Below are positions 1 to 7,701 of a stretch of DNA of 64,000 nucleotides, one piece after another. The stretch comes from Devosia geojensis. GTDB lineage: Bacteria; Pseudomonadota; Alphaproteobacteria; Rhizobiales; Devosiaceae. The DNA lies in assembly GCF_000969415.1 (NCBI RefSeq), contig NZ_JZEX01000192.1, forward strand, positions 1 through 64,000. The letters are read 5' to 3'. The translations under genes were made by a program, and so were the position numbers. The stretch's first letter is position 1. Each line of letters begins with the position of its first letter. The notes beneath the pieces were generated by a model. That model searched no databases. It had not been told where the DNA came from and worked only from the letters and a program-made list of their open reading frames with translations.

Positions 1-436
1 GGGAGGCAGTGCCCAACCCATTGATCTGGCGCGAGAATAAAAACTTATCCCCGCGCCTTCCACCGGCCCTATCCTCTTCCTCGCACCCCGCCGCTACACA
101 CGCGGCATGGACGAGATGTCGGGCGGGGGCGTTGGGGCAGCCGGGTCGCCGGCGGGCAGGGTGTCTGTTACGGACCGGCGGATCAACGAGCGTCCGCATG
201 CTTCGTGTACGGCTCACAAATCCCAGCGTGTGGGGCGGCTAACGCTTCCCATCTAAAACTAAATAGGAGGCGAAAGCCGCCCCGCATTCGTGTGTCCGAA
301 AGGACCACAACCGCAGGACCGAGCGTCCGGGCGGCGCACCCGCACGCGCCGCCGAACGCTTTGCCCGCAAGCCGCACTTGACCTAAACCGCGCATTTGCG
401 TCAAAGGAAGGCCAGTTTCGCGAAGGCTCGTTCCCG
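1..436 (+). other. Upstream region of leuD with consecutive hairpins, no gene supported
   Basis: I see no convincing gene in this stretch. Its right half can fold into four consecutive hairpins on the leuD-sense strand: GGC-GAAA-GCC at 269-278, GTCC-GAAA-GGAC at 294-305, GGAC/GTCC at 316-328, and a perfect 8-bp stem GGCGGCGC/GCGCCGCC at 330-353. An AGGAGG at about 265-270 has no start codon at normal spacing; the nearest GTG, at 290, is in frame with leuD but would add 49 very basic residues not expected in LeuD. A structured 5' leader is the simplest reading; its function is unknown. Confidence 0.35.
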
Positions 437-1042
437 ATGGAAAAATTCACGACATTGACGGGTGTGGCGGCTCCGCTGCCGATCATCAATATCGACACGG
501 ACATGATCATCCCCAAGCAGTACCTCAAGACCATCAAGCGCACCGGTCTTGGCACGGCGCTGTTCTCGGAGATGCGCTACAACGAGGACGGCTCGGAGAA
601 CCCGGAGTTCGTGCTCAACAAGAGCGCCTACCGCGATGCCAAGATCATCGTGGCGGGCGACAATTTCGGCTGCGGATCTTCGCGCGAGCATGCGCCCTGG
701 GCGCTCCTCGACTTCGGCATCCGCTGCGTCATCTCGACGAGCTTTGCCGACATCTTCTACAACAACTGCTTCAAGAACGGCATCCTGCCGATCGTCGTCA
801 CCCCCGAGCAGCTGAAGCTCCTGCTCGACGATGCCGAGCGCGGCTCCAACGCAACGCTCACCGTCGATCTGGAAAGCCAGACGATCAAGGGTCCGGACGG
901 CGGCACGGTGCATTTCGACATCGATCCGGCCCGCAAGCACATCCTGCTCGAAGGGCTCGACGACATCGCCGGCACGCTGAAGTCCGACCCGTCCATCTCC
1001 GCCTTCGAGGGCAAGATGGCGGCCGCGCGTCCCTGGCTCTAA
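437..1042 (+). CDS. leuD: 3-isopropylmalate dehydratase small subunit
   Basis: Small subunit of isopropylmalate isomerase, which with LeuC interconverts 2- and 3-isopropylmalate in leucine synthesis in the cytoplasm. The 201 residues match the usual size for the family. The N-terminus MEKFTTLTG followed by [14 protein letters not shown], and the aconitase swivel signature [20 protein letters not shown] at about residues 75-94, are diagnostic. The ATG at 437 is chosen because the protein then begins as LeuD proteins do, with GAAGG about 10 bases upstream; the frame is open back to 290 but the extra residues look random. leuC is not in the window. The RidA gene starts 2 bases after the stop, so they are probably co-transcribed. 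Confidence 0.96.
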   Translation: MEKFTTLTGVAAPLPIINIDTDMIIPKQYLKTIKRTGLGTALFSEMRYNEDGSENPEFVLNKSAYRDAKIIVAGDNFGCGSSREHAPWALLDFGIRCVISTSFADIFYNNCFKNGILPIVVTPEQLKLLLDDAERGSNATLTVDLESQTIKGPDGGTVHFDIDPARKHILLEGLDDIAGTLKSDPSISAFEGKMAAARPWL

Positions 1043-1044
1043 AG

Positions 1045-1434
1045 ATGGTCCAGCGGATCTCGACGGGATCGCCGTTCGAAGCGACCTTCGGCTATTCGCG
1101 CGCCGTGCGGCACGAGGACACCGTCTATGTCTCGGGCACCACCGGCTACGACTACGCCACCATGACCATGCCCGAGGGGGTCGGCGAGCAGGCGAGGAAC
1201 GCGCTCGCCACCATCGACACGGCCTTGAAGCAAGCGGGGTCGGGCATCGAGGACACGGTGCGCGTCGTCTACTATGTGGGCGACCGCGCTCATGTCGACG
1301 AAGTCGTCGCCGCCGTCGGCCCGGTCTTCCGCGACATCCGCCCCGCCGCCTCCATGCTCATCGTCTCGATGATCGAGCCGGGCATGAAGATCGAGATCGA
1401 GGTCACCGCCCGCATCGGGGCGCACAAGAGCTGA
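1045..1434 (+). CDS. RidA/YjgF/UK114 family protein
   Basis: A 129-residue protein of the RidA family, whose best known members hydrolyse reactive enamine/imine intermediates released by PLP enzymes. The family core is visible: YVSGTTGYDY near residues 32-41, the QARNALATIDTALKQAGSG helix and the VTARIGAHKS end. The usual catalytic arginine region appears as RPAASMLIVSMIEPGMKIEIE, in which the Arg before PAAS is the likely substrate-binding residue. It starts 2 bases after leuD and overlaps the next gene as ATGA. Sitting inside a leucine operon suits imine detoxification near branched-chain amino-acid synthesis, but this is inferred from position. Exact subgroup is uncertain. Confidence 0.85.
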   Translation: MVQRISTGSPFEATFGYSRAVRHEDTVYVSGTTGYDYATMTMPEGVGEQARNALATIDTALKQAGSGIEDTVRVVYYVGDRAHVDEVVAAVGPVFRDIRPAASMLIVSMIEPGMKIEIEVTARIGAHKS

Positions 1435-1886
1435 TGGACATCGCCCTCAAGCTCGATCCCGACGAGGCCGACGTCAGGGCGGTGCGCGACGGATTGATCG
1501 CCTTCAACCGCAAGGCCTCGGGCCGGGAAGCGGGCTGGCAGCCTTTTGCCGTCCACCTCAACGATCCCACGAGCGGCGAAGCCGTAGGCGGGATAACCGG
1601 CTTTACCACTTTCGATTGGGTGTTCGTCGAGCTCTTTCATATTCCGGAGCACTTGCGCGGGCAGGGTCACGGCCGCGCGCTCATGGCAAAGGTCGAAGCG
1701 TTCGGACGTGAGCGCGGCTGCATCGGCATCTGGCTCGATACCTTCAGCTTCCAGGCCCGTCCCTTCTACGAAAAGCTCGGCTTTTCCGTTTTCGGCACGC
1801 TCGAGGATCATCCGATCGGCGGCCGGCGTTACTTCATGAGCAAACGGCTCGATGCCGCGAATGCGCTGGAGAACGACAATGGCTGA
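1434..1886 (+). CDS. GNAT family N-acetyltransferase (copy 1)
   Basis: A 150-residue GNAT-fold acetyltransferase. The acetyl-CoA binding motif A is visible as IPEHLRGQGHGRALMAKVEAF (about residues 70-90), preceded by beta strand VFVELFHI and followed by GCIGIWLDTFSFQARPFYEKLGF, typical of motif B. Substrate is unknown; small proteins of this type acetylate antibiotics, amines or small metabolites. The start overlaps the RidA stop (ATGA), and its end overlaps the next gene, a paralogue of equal length with the same motif order, so the pair looks like a local duplication inside the leu operon. Confidence 0.88.
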   Translation: MDIALKLDPDEADVRAVRDGLIAFNRKASGREAGWQPFAVHLNDPTSGEAVGGITGFTTFDWVFVELFHIPEHLRGQGHGRALMAKVEAFGRERGCIGIWLDTFSFQARPFYEKLGFSVFGTLEDHPIGGRRYFMSKRLDAANALENDNG

Positions 1887-2331
1887 CGACCGCGATAACC
1901 ATGAGCCAAAGGTGGACATCCGGTTCACCCTCGAGCCCGCCGATGCCGATATCGGCGTCCTCGTGCAGACGATCCGCGACGCCAATACGGCCAACGGGGC
2001 GGGCCCGGACGGCTACCAGCCGGTCGGCTTCTTCATCGCGGACGAGACGACTGGCGAGACCATCGGCGGCCTCAGCGGCTATGCGCTCTTCGACTGGCTC
2101 TTCGTCCAGTTCCTCGCCGTGCCCGAGACTTTGCGCGGAAAGGGCCTCGGCGCCGAGCTGCTGAACCAGGCCGAGAGCTGGGCGCGCGAGCGCGGGCTCG
2201 CCGGCATCTGGCTCGACACCTTCGCGTTCGGCGCTCCGGACTTTTACCGCAAGCACGGCTTTACCGAATTCGCCGCGATCGAGGACCATCCGCCCGGTTC
2301 GCGCCGCCATTTCTTCCTCAAGCGCTTCTGA
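1879..2331 (+). CDS. GNAT family N-acetyltransferase (copy 2)
   Basis: Second 150-residue GNAT paralogue, overlapping copy 1 by 8 bases. Motif A reads [21 protein letters not shown] and the following strand is [23 protein letters not shown], closely parallel to copy 1. The ATG at 1879 ([11 protein letters not shown]) is preferred over an upstream in-frame ATG at 1852, because it gives the same length as copy 1. Conservation between the copies is highest around the IWLDTF and EDHP segments near the C-terminus. Substrate unknown. It lies 34 bases upstream of leuB and is probably transcribed with it. Confidence 0.87.
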   Translation: MADDRDNHEPKVDIRFTLEPADADIGVLVQTIRDANTANGAGPDGYQPVGFFIADETTGETIGGLSGYALFDWLFVQFLAVPETLRGKGLGAELLNQAESWARERGLAGIWLDTFAFGAPDFYRKHGFTEFAAIEDHPPGSRRHFFLKRF

Positions 2332-2365
2332 CGCGCACCGCACCAACGCAAACGGAACCTTCCCA

Positions 2366-3463
2366 ATGTCCCATTCCCTCCTCCTCCTTCCCGGCGACGG
2401 CATCGGCACCGAGATCATGGTCGAGGTCGAAAAGATCATCGCCTGGACCAACGGCGAGGGCCTGACGGACTTTTCGACCGACCACGGGCTCGTCGGCGGC
2501 GCCGCCTTCGACAAGCACCAGGTCGCCGTGACGGAAGAGGACGTCGAGAAGGCCAAGGCCGCCGATGCGGTGATCTTCGGGGCGGTCGGCGGGCCGAAAT
2601 GGGACGACGTGCCCTATGAGCACCGGCCGGAAGCCGCGCTCCTGCGGCTGCGCAAGGAGCTCGGCGTCTTCGCCAACCTGCGTCCCGCCATCTGCTACCC
2701 GGCGCTCGCCGAAGCCTCCTCGCTGAAGCGCGAGCTCATCGAGGGGCTCGATATCCTCATCGTGCGCGAATTGACGGGCGGCGTCTATTTCGGCGAGCCC
2801 AAGCAGATCACCGACCTCGGCAACGGGCAGAAGCGCGCCGTCGACACCCAGGTCTACGAGACCTATGAGATCGACCGCATCGCGCGCGTCGCCTTCGATC
2901 TCGCCCGCACCCGCTCGGGCAAGGTGCATTCGGCCGACAAGAAGAACGTCATGAAGTCCGGCGTCCTCTGGGACGAGGTGGTGCGCAGCGTCGCCAGGGA
3001 CTATCCGGACGTCGAGTTCCACCACATCCTCGCCGACAACGCCGCCATGCAGCTGGTGCGCAATCCCAAGCAGTTCGACGTGATGGTCACCGACAACCTC
3101 TTCGGCGACATCCTCTCGGACGCCGCCGCGATGCTGACCGGGTCGCTCGGCATGCTGCCCTCCGCCTCCCTCGGCGCGCCCGATCCGGTCACCGGCAAGC
3201 GCAAGGCCTTCTACGAGCCCGTCCACGGCTCGGCCCCCGACATCGCCGGCAAGGGCATCGCCAACCCCATCGCCATGATCGCGTCCTTCGCCATGGCGCT
3301 GCGCTATTCGTTCGGGCTGGTCGAGCTCGCCGGCAAGGTGGAGGCGGCGATCGCCGCCGTCCTCGGCGATGGCCTGCGGACCGCCGACATCGGCGAGAGC
3401 AACCGCAAGACCATCGGCACCGAAGAAATGGGCGCGGCGATCCTCAGCAAGCTCAAGGTTTAA
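2366..3463 (+). CDS. leuB: 3-isopropylmalate dehydrogenase
   Basis: Oxidatively decarboxylates 3-isopropylmalate to 4-methyl-2-oxopentanoate with NAD+, third step of leucine synthesis. The 365 residues fit the family. The start [18 protein letters not shown] is the conserved N-terminal Gly-rich strand; the metal and substrate region [19 protein letters not shown] begins near residue 242, followed by [18 protein letters not shown], the NAD-binding segment. Arginines of [15 protein letters not shown] fit substrate binding. It follows leuD after three interposed small genes. A palindromic intergenic repeat lies immediately downstream and may act as the transcript end. Confidence 0.97.
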   Translation: MSHSLLLLPGDGIGTEIMVEVEKIIAWTNGEGLTDFSTDHGLVGGAAFDKHQVAVTEEDVEKAKAADAVIFGAVGGPKWDDVPYEHRPEAALLRLRKELGVFANLRPAICYPALAEASSLKRELIEGLDILIVRELTGGVYFGEPKQITDLGNGQKRAVDTQVYETYEIDRIARVAFDLARTRSGKVHSADKKNVMKSGVLWDEVVRSVARDYPDVEFHHILADNAAMQLVRNPKQFDVMVTDNLFGDILSDAAAMLTGSLGMLPSASLGAPDPVTGKRKAFYEPVHGSAPDIAGKGIANPIAMIASFAMALRYSFGLVELAGKVEAAIAAVLGDGLRTADIGESNRKTIGTEEMGAAILSKLKV

Positions 3464-3486
3464 GATTCCGCTCTGGAGCCATTTCC

Positions 3487-3578
3487 CCACGGGGTCATCC
3501 CCGCGCAAGCGGGGAACTCTGTTTGCCGGTACGAGTCAGGAAACGGAGATTCCCGCTTTCGCGGGAATGACCCTGTGG
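3487..3578. repeat. Intergenic palindromic repeat pair, inverted
   Basis: Two palindromic units face each other: GTCATCCCCGCGCAAGCGGG at 3494-3513 and CCCGCTTTCGCGGGAATGAC at 3552-3571. The outer flanks also match in inverted orientation (CCACGGGGTCAT against ATGACCCTGTGG). Related units occur at 11981-12007, 32858-32947 and 32995-33017. This is an interspersed REP-like family located between genes, here between leuB and a convergent gene, where the folded RNA could slow or end transcription. Confidence 0.8.
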
Positions 3579-3599
3579 AGAGACCAGTGTTCTGCCACC

Positions 3600-4604
3600 T
3601 CAAGCCTCCAGCCCGAACGCCTCGGCGATCAGCCGGTAGCTCTCCCGCCGCTTCTCGTAGGAGTGCATCTGCGTGGTGATCATCACCTCGTCAGCACCGG
3701 TCTCCTCGCGCTTCTCCTCGATCCTGGCCTTGACCGTTTGCGGGCTGCCGATGATCCAGAGCGGGCGCTGGTTCTCGATGATGGCGAGCTCGCGCTCGGT
3801 ATAGTCGTGGGCGGCCGCTTCCTCGGGGGGCACGAGCTTTCGCTGCTGGCCGGAATGGAAGAGCGCCCAGGAGAGCGCCTGCGAGCCGGAAAGGAACTGC
3901 GCCTCCTCATCGGTTTCGGCGCAGATCACCGAGACGCAGACGATGGATTTCGGTTCCGGGAACGCCGGGCTCGGCACGAACGCGTTGCGGTAAGCGGCGA
4001 TCGCCGGTCCGCCCGGGGCCGGGCTGAAATGGGCGGCGAACGCATAGCCCATGCCGAGCTCGCCGGCCCCGCTGGCGCTCGCGCCCGAGGAACCGAGGAG
4101 CCACATCGGCGGCAGGCCGACGCCGCCCGGCGCCACGGCGACCCGCGAGAGCGGATGGTCGGCGGGGAAGGTGCCCTCCTCGAAGGCCATCAGCTCGGCA
4201 AGGTAGTGCGAAAATTCCTCGCCCCCGCCGGTCCTCAGCGCGCGCATCGCATAGCCGTCGCCCCCCGGCGCGCGCCCGAGCCCCAGGTCGATGCGCCCGG
4301 GATTGAGCGCCTCGAGCGTCCTGAACGCCTCGACGATCCGCAGCGGCGCATGGTTGAGGAGCATCACCCCGCCCGAGCCGACGCGGATGCGGCTGGTCGC
4401 CGCCGCGGCGCTGGCGATCAGCACTTCGGGGGAGGCCGAGCCGATCGAGGGCATGCCGTGGTGCTCGGCGAACCACAGCCGCGAATAGCCCAGCGCCTCG
4501 CCCGTCTGCGCCAGCTTGACCGTCTCGGCCAATGCCTCGCTCGTCGTCACCCCCTCGGCAATCGGGGCAAGGTCGAGGATGGAGAGGGGGAAGGGGCTGG
4601 CCAT
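3600..4604 (-). CDS. LLM class flavin-dependent oxidoreductase
   Basis: A 334-residue bacterial luciferase-like (LLM, TIM-barrel) flavin oxidoreductase. Family landmarks are SRLWFAEHHGMP near residues 41-52, the strand RIRVGSGGVMLLNHAPLRIVE, and RIDLGLGRAPGG, which matches the most common subfamily in which MsnO8-like and alkane monooxygenase-like proteins are filed. Such enzymes use FMNH2 or F420; the sequence does not fix the substrate. The first residues MASPFPLSILDLAPI match the usual N-terminus of this subfamily. It is a single gene convergent with leuB, with the repeat element between them. Confidence 0.88.
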   Translation of the reverse strand: MASPFPLSILDLAPIAEGVTTSEALAETVKLAQTGEALGYSRLWFAEHHGMPSIGSASPEVLIASAAAATSRIRVGSGGVMLLNHAPLRIVEAFRTLEALNPGRIDLGLGRAPGGDGYAMRALRTGGGEEFSHYLAELMAFEEGTFPADHPLSRVAVAPGGVGLPPMWLLGSSGASASGAGELGMGYAFAAHFSPAPGGPAIAAYRNAFVPSPAFPEPKSIVCVSVICAETDEEAQFLSGSQALSWALFHSGQQRKLVPPEEAAAHDYTERELAIIENQRPLWIIGSPQTVKARIEEKREETGADEVMITTQMHSYEKRRESYRLIAEAFGLEA

Positions 4605-4825
4605 GGGTTATGAACCTGATGCAGGGAAAAGACGAAAGTTCCCGCTCCTATTATCGTCATTCAACGATGAAGGCGAGGCCGGAGTGGCTGCGACACCGAC
4701 GTGAGGACCGGCTGCGCTGTTACCCGCCGACCACAGCGAACGCGAATTCGTCGGCTGCTGATTGACTCCGCGAGCCCTCTCAAGGCTTTATCTGCATTCC
4801 GGTCATTTGTCGGAAAGTTTGTGTG

Positions 4826-5404
4826 ATGCGTCGGACGTGCCTGGCCCTGCTCCTTGCCCTACTCGGGGCCGAGGTCGCGCAGGCGCAGGAGCAGACCTTC
4901 TTTCTGCCCAGTGTCGTCGATGAAGTGCGCGTGGGCATCCACGCGCACGAGGCGCATTATTCGCTCTGGCCCGTCTATATGGACGAGTGGGATCTCTCGC
5001 AGATCCACGATGTCAGCTTCGACGTGCTCTTCCGCTCGCCGCAGGTGGACGTTTTCCGCTGGATCGGCTCGCCGCGCCCGGAGCTCGGCACCACGATCAA
5101 TCTCGCCGGCGTCGAGAGCACGTTCCATGCGGCCCTCACCTGGCAGGTGCCCGTATTCGACACGCCGCTCTTCCTTGAGGGCACGTTCGGGGCGGCGCTG
5201 CACAACGGCTATATGAACGGCGCGCCCGACGGGCGGCGCAACCTCGGCTGCCGCATCAATTTCTACGAGCGCTTCGGCGTCGGGGTGAACATCACCGAGA
5301 GCGCGACGGCGCTGCTCACCTACGAGCATACGTCGAACGCGGATCTCTGCGATTCCAACAGCGGCTATTCGAATTTCGGTTTGCGCATCGGCATGAAGTT
5401 CTAG
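4826..5404 (+). CDS. PagL-like acyloxyacyl hydrolase (lipid A 3-O-deacylase), copy 1
   Basis: A 192-residue outer-membrane beta-barrel enzyme of the PagL/acyloxyacyl hydrolase family, which removes the 3-O acyl chain from lipid A. A signal peptide MRRTCLALLLALLGAEVAQAQ ends in AQA-Q. The catalytic His-Ser pair is visible in YEHTSNADLC near residue 166, followed by an aromatic end LRIGMKF typical of beta-barrel C-termini. A GTG three bases upstream (4823) is an alternative start. Two cysteines near the C-terminus could form a disulfide. A paralogue follows after 76 bases on the same strand. No obvious promoter was found in the 220-base gap upstream. Confidence 0.8.
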   Translation: MRRTCLALLLALLGAEVAQAQEQTFFLPSVVDEVRVGIHAHEAHYSLWPVYMDEWDLSQIHDVSFDVLFRSPQVDVFRWIGSPRPELGTTINLAGVESTFHAALTWQVPVFDTPLFLEGTFGAALHNGYMNGAPDGRRNLGCRINFYERFGVGVNITESATALLTYEHTSNADLCDSNSGYSNFGLRIGMKF

Positions 5405-5480
5405 CGCCAGGTGAACGGGATGCGTGACGGCGGCGGGCTTTGACGCTATTGAGTGGGCCGCGAAGCGTGCGGGGTGGCAT

Positions 5481-6032
5481 ATGCGTAGTGTTTCGGTTCT
5501 GGGTCTTGCGGCCGTCCTGACAGGACTCGGCCTCTCGGGCGCGGCGGCGCAGCCCATCGTCTTCGACGAAATCCGCGGCGGGCTCTACGCCCACAGCATC
5601 GACGAGGGCTCGTTCGATGCCAGCCGTATCGAGGACGCCAATGTGGAGCTCCTCTTTTCCATTCCCTCGCTCGACGAGGTCACCCTTCTCGGGCAACTGC
5701 GCCCGCATATCGGTGCCACCATCAATCTCGGCGGGCTCGAGAGCATGCTCTATGCCGGCATGAGCTGGACCGTGCCGCTCGGCGATACGCCGATCTTCGT
5801 GGAAGCGGCCTTCGGCGGCGCCGTGCACAATGGCGAGCTCGAGGGCGCCGAATACCCCATGCGCGATCTCGGCTGCCGCGTGCTCTTCCATGAATCGCTC
5901 AGCCTCGGCGTCAACATCACCGAGCAGGCCAGCATCATGGCGACCGTCGAGCATGCCTCGCACGGCTCCATATGCGAGGGCGACAACCGCGGCCTGACCA
6001 ACCTCGGCGTGCGCGTCGGCTGGAAGTTCTGA
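5481..6032 (+). CDS. PagL-like acyloxyacyl hydrolase, copy 2
   Basis: A 183-residue paralogue of the preceding gene, with signal peptide MRSVSVLGLAAVLTGLGLSG ending near AAA-QP. It shares the framework GATINLGGLES, GDTPIFVEAAFGGAVHNGE, DLGCRVLFHESLSLGVNITE and a terminal aromatic segment GVRVGWKF. The active-site block is VEHASHGSICEG instead of YEHTSNADLC, so the His and Ser are kept but the Asn after Ser is His. The ATG at 5481 is chosen because the signal peptide begins there; the open frame continues upstream to 5424. Activity of this copy is uncertain because of the changed neighbour residue. Confidence 0.77.
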   Translation: MRSVSVLGLAAVLTGLGLSGAAAQPIVFDEIRGGLYAHSIDEGSFDASRIEDANVELLFSIPSLDEVTLLGQLRPHIGATINLGGLESMLYAGMSWTVPLGDTPIFVEAAFGGAVHNGELEGAEYPMRDLGCRVLFHESLSLGVNITEQASIMATVEHASHGSICEGDNRGLTNLGVRVGWKF

Positions 6033-6033
6033 C

Positions 6034-6190
6034 CCCTCATCCGGCGCTGCGCGCCACCTTCTCCCACGAGGGGAGAAGGGAAGGGGGCTTACCTAGAGTT
6101 TATGCGGAACGTAGGCTGGACGGATGAGGCGTGAGGCACCTCCCTTCTCCCCTCGTGGGAGAAGGTGCCCCGAAGGGGCGGATGAGGGGG
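6034..6190. repeat. Long intergenic inverted repeat (RIME-like)
   Basis: A 25-base arm at 6056-6080 (ACCTTCTCCCACGAGGGGAG and 5 more bases) is repeated exactly in inverted orientation at 6142-6166. Outer arms CCCTCATCCG (6034-6043) and CGGATGAGGG (6179-6188) also pair. The roughly 60-base centre carries another GGATGAGG. The architecture resembles the mosaic intergenic repeats known from rhizobial genomes. It sits between convergent genes, where it may stop transcription from both sides. Confidence 0.8.
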
Positions 6191-6192
6191 TG

Positions 6193-7383
6193 CTAGATCG
6201 CCTGCCCCGCCGCCCAGCCGGAGGCCCAGGCCCACTGGAAGTTGTAGCCGCCGAGCCACCCGGTCACGTCCACCACCTCGCCGATGAAGTGGAGGCCCGG
6301 CACCTTCTTCGCCTCGAAGGTCTGGCCGTCGAGCTCTCGGGTATCGATGCCGCCGAGCGTCACCTCGGCGGTGCGGTAGCCCTCCGAGCCCACGGGCTTC
6401 AGAGCCCAGCGCTTGATCAGCGCCTCGACGGCGGCGAGGTTCTTGTCGGAAAAATCTCCGATCATGCCGGGAAGGTTCAATTCCTCGCCCAGCATCTGCG
6501 CCAGGCGCCTGGGCAAGTGCGCGGCAAGCACCGTCTGGATGGCGAGCTTGGGCGTTTTGGCCCGCGCCTCGCGCAGCATCTCCATCGCATCCCGCTCCGG
6601 CAGGAGGTCGACGACGATGGCGTCGCCCTCGCGCCAATAGGACGAGATCTGCAGGATCGCGGGGCCGGAAAGCCCGCGATGGGTGAAGAGCAGCGCCTCC
6701 TCGAACCGCGTCTTGCCGTGGCCGACGACGGCGTTGGTCGAGACGCCGGCGAGGGGCTTCAATTTTTCCAGCGCCCCCGTCTCGAAGGTCAGCGGCACCA
6801 GCGCCGGGCGCGTTTGCGTCACGGCGAGCCCGAACTGCTCGGCGAGTTTGTAGCCGAGGCCCGTCGCCCCCATCTTGGGGATCGACTTGCCGCCGGTCGC
6901 GACCGTCAGCTTCTCGCAGGTCACCGAGCCCGAGGAGAGGCGGACGGCAAAGCCTGCTTCCGTCTTCTCGACCGCCTCGATGCTCGTTCCGAGTTCCACC
7001 GTCACCCGCGCCCGCTTCAATTCCGTCATCAGCATGTTGATGATCTCGAGCGCCGAGCCGTCGCAGAAAAGCTGGCCCAGCGTCTTCTCGTGATGGGCGA
7101 TGGCATGCCTGTCGACGAGCTTGATGAAATCGGCCGGCGTATAGCGCGAGAGTGCCGAGAGCGCGAAGCGCGGGTTCTGGCTGAGGAACCGCTCGCGCCC
7201 GGTGGCGACCGTCGCGTTGACATTGGTGAAGTTGCAGCGCCCGCCGCCCGAGATGCGGATCTTTTCGCCCGGGCTCGTCGCGTGGTCGACGAGCAGCACC
7301 TGGCGTCCGCGCCGCCCGGCTTCGATCGCGGCCATCATGCCGGCGGCGCCGGCGCCGAGGACGATGGCGTCGTAGTGGGTCAT
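6193..7383 (-). CDS. HI0933/BaiN-family FAD-dependent oxidoreductase
   Basis: A 396-residue flavoprotein of the HI0933 (YhiN/BaiN) family, widespread but with poorly defined substrates. The N-terminal Rossmann motif is YDAIVLGAGAAGMMAAIEAGRRG, followed by the family signature KIRISGGGRCNFTN near residues 40-53. The C-terminal FAD motif appears as GLHFIGEVVDVTGWLGGYNFQWAWASG, strongly diagnostic. ATG at 7383 is used because MTHYDAIVLG begins the dinucleotide-binding strand; an upstream in-frame ATG would add 20 unlikely residues. It is transcribed divergently from the asd leader region. Confidence 0.9.
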   Translation of the reverse strand: MTHYDAIVLGAGAAGMMAAIEAGRRGRQVLLVDHATSPGEKIRISGGGRCNFTNVNATVATGRERFLSQNPRFALSALSRYTPADFIKLVDRHAIAHHEKTLGQLFCDGSALEIINMLMTELKRARVTVELGTSIEAVEKTEAGFAVRLSSGSVTCEKLTVATGGKSIPKMGATGLGYKLAEQFGLAVTQTRPALVPLTFETGALEKLKPLAGVSTNAVVGHGKTRFEEALLFTHRGLSGPAILQISSYWREGDAIVVDLLPERDAMEMLREARAKTPKLAIQTVLAAHLPRRLAQMLGEELNLPGMIGDFSDKNLAAVEALIKRWALKPVGSEGYRTAEVTLGGIDTRELDGQTFEAKKVPGLHFIGEVVDVTGWLGGYNFQWAWASGWAAGQAI

Positions 7384-7442
7384 CTTTGATCTTTCGCTTG
7401 GAGCCGCTCCCATAGCGCGAACATTGGTGGCAAGCAAATTCA

Positions 7443-7470
7443 TTGACTCTTAGCCAATAGCGCGTATGAG
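7443..7470 (+). promoter_or_regulatory. Candidate sigma-70 promoter of the asd leader
   Basis: TTGACT at 7443-7448 and TATGAG at 7465-7470 are separated by 16 bases. This would start transcription near 7477, about 225 bases before asd, just upstream of the palindrome TGATCCAAGGATCA (7481-7494). Alphaproteobacterial promoters are often weaker matches than this, so the call is reasonable but untested. Confidence 0.45.
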
Positions 7471-7499
7471 AAACGCTGGTTGATCCAAGGATCAGATTG

Positions 7500-7592
7500 A
7501 TGCGCAGCGTCTTGACGAGCTTCGAGCTTGCCGCCGGCCCCGTGGGCACGGCCCGCGCTGCCATGACCACCAAAACGACCAAAACCGCCTGA
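7500..7592 (+). CDS. Candidate Thr/Lys-rich leader peptide upstream of asd
   Basis: A 30-codon open frame with AAGGA 8 bases before its ATG. The peptide begins MRSVLTSFELAAG and ends MTTKTTKTA-stop, giving five Thr and two Lys codons in the last eight sense positions. Asd makes aspartate semialdehyde, the branch point to threonine, methionine and lysine, so stalling at Thr or Lys codons is the logic expected of an attenuation leader. A 13-bp hairpin begins directly after the stop codon. It lies 109 bases before asd. The peptide and its role are inferred; a chance short frame in GC-rich DNA is the alternative, although AAA lysine codons are uncommon here. Confidence 0.5.
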   Translation: MRSVLTSFELAAGPVGTARAAMTTKTTKTA

Positions 7593-7629
7593 GGCTTTTC
7601 CCCGGGTCGTCTCCCGCCGGGGAGAGGCC
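7593..7629 (+). promoter_or_regulatory. Strong hairpin after the asd leader peptide
   Basis: GGCTTTTCCCCGG (7593-7605) can pair along its full 13 bases with CCGGGGAGAGGCC (7617-7629), using two G-U pairs, around an 11-base loop. It starts right after the leader stop codon. The upstream AAAACC (7581-7586, in the Thr/Lys codons) can alternatively pair with GG-C-TTTT at its foot. No T-run follows, so this is not a standard intrinsic terminator; Rho-dependent or translational control would be needed. Confidence 0.5.
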
Positions 7630-7701
7630 CGCAAAGAGCCAGGCCGCGGCACCGGTGCTGCGCGGGAGCGGATCAGGTCAACGGGACGGAGTTCCTAGCA
7701 A

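Noticed and set aside
1-40. Tail of an upstream gene ending in a TAA at about 38-40 (frame reading GGSAQPIDLARE)
   Set aside because: Only 12 codons are visible and they match nothing I recognise, so no gene can be supported.
290-436. N-terminal 49-residue extension of LeuD starting at GTG 290
   Set aside because: The extra residues are Arg-rich without homology, and LeuD proteins begin at the MEKFTTLTG segment.
4764-4797. TTGACT ... TTTATC as promoter of the first PagL gene
   Set aside because: Spacing to any -10-like hexamer is too long or the match too weak.
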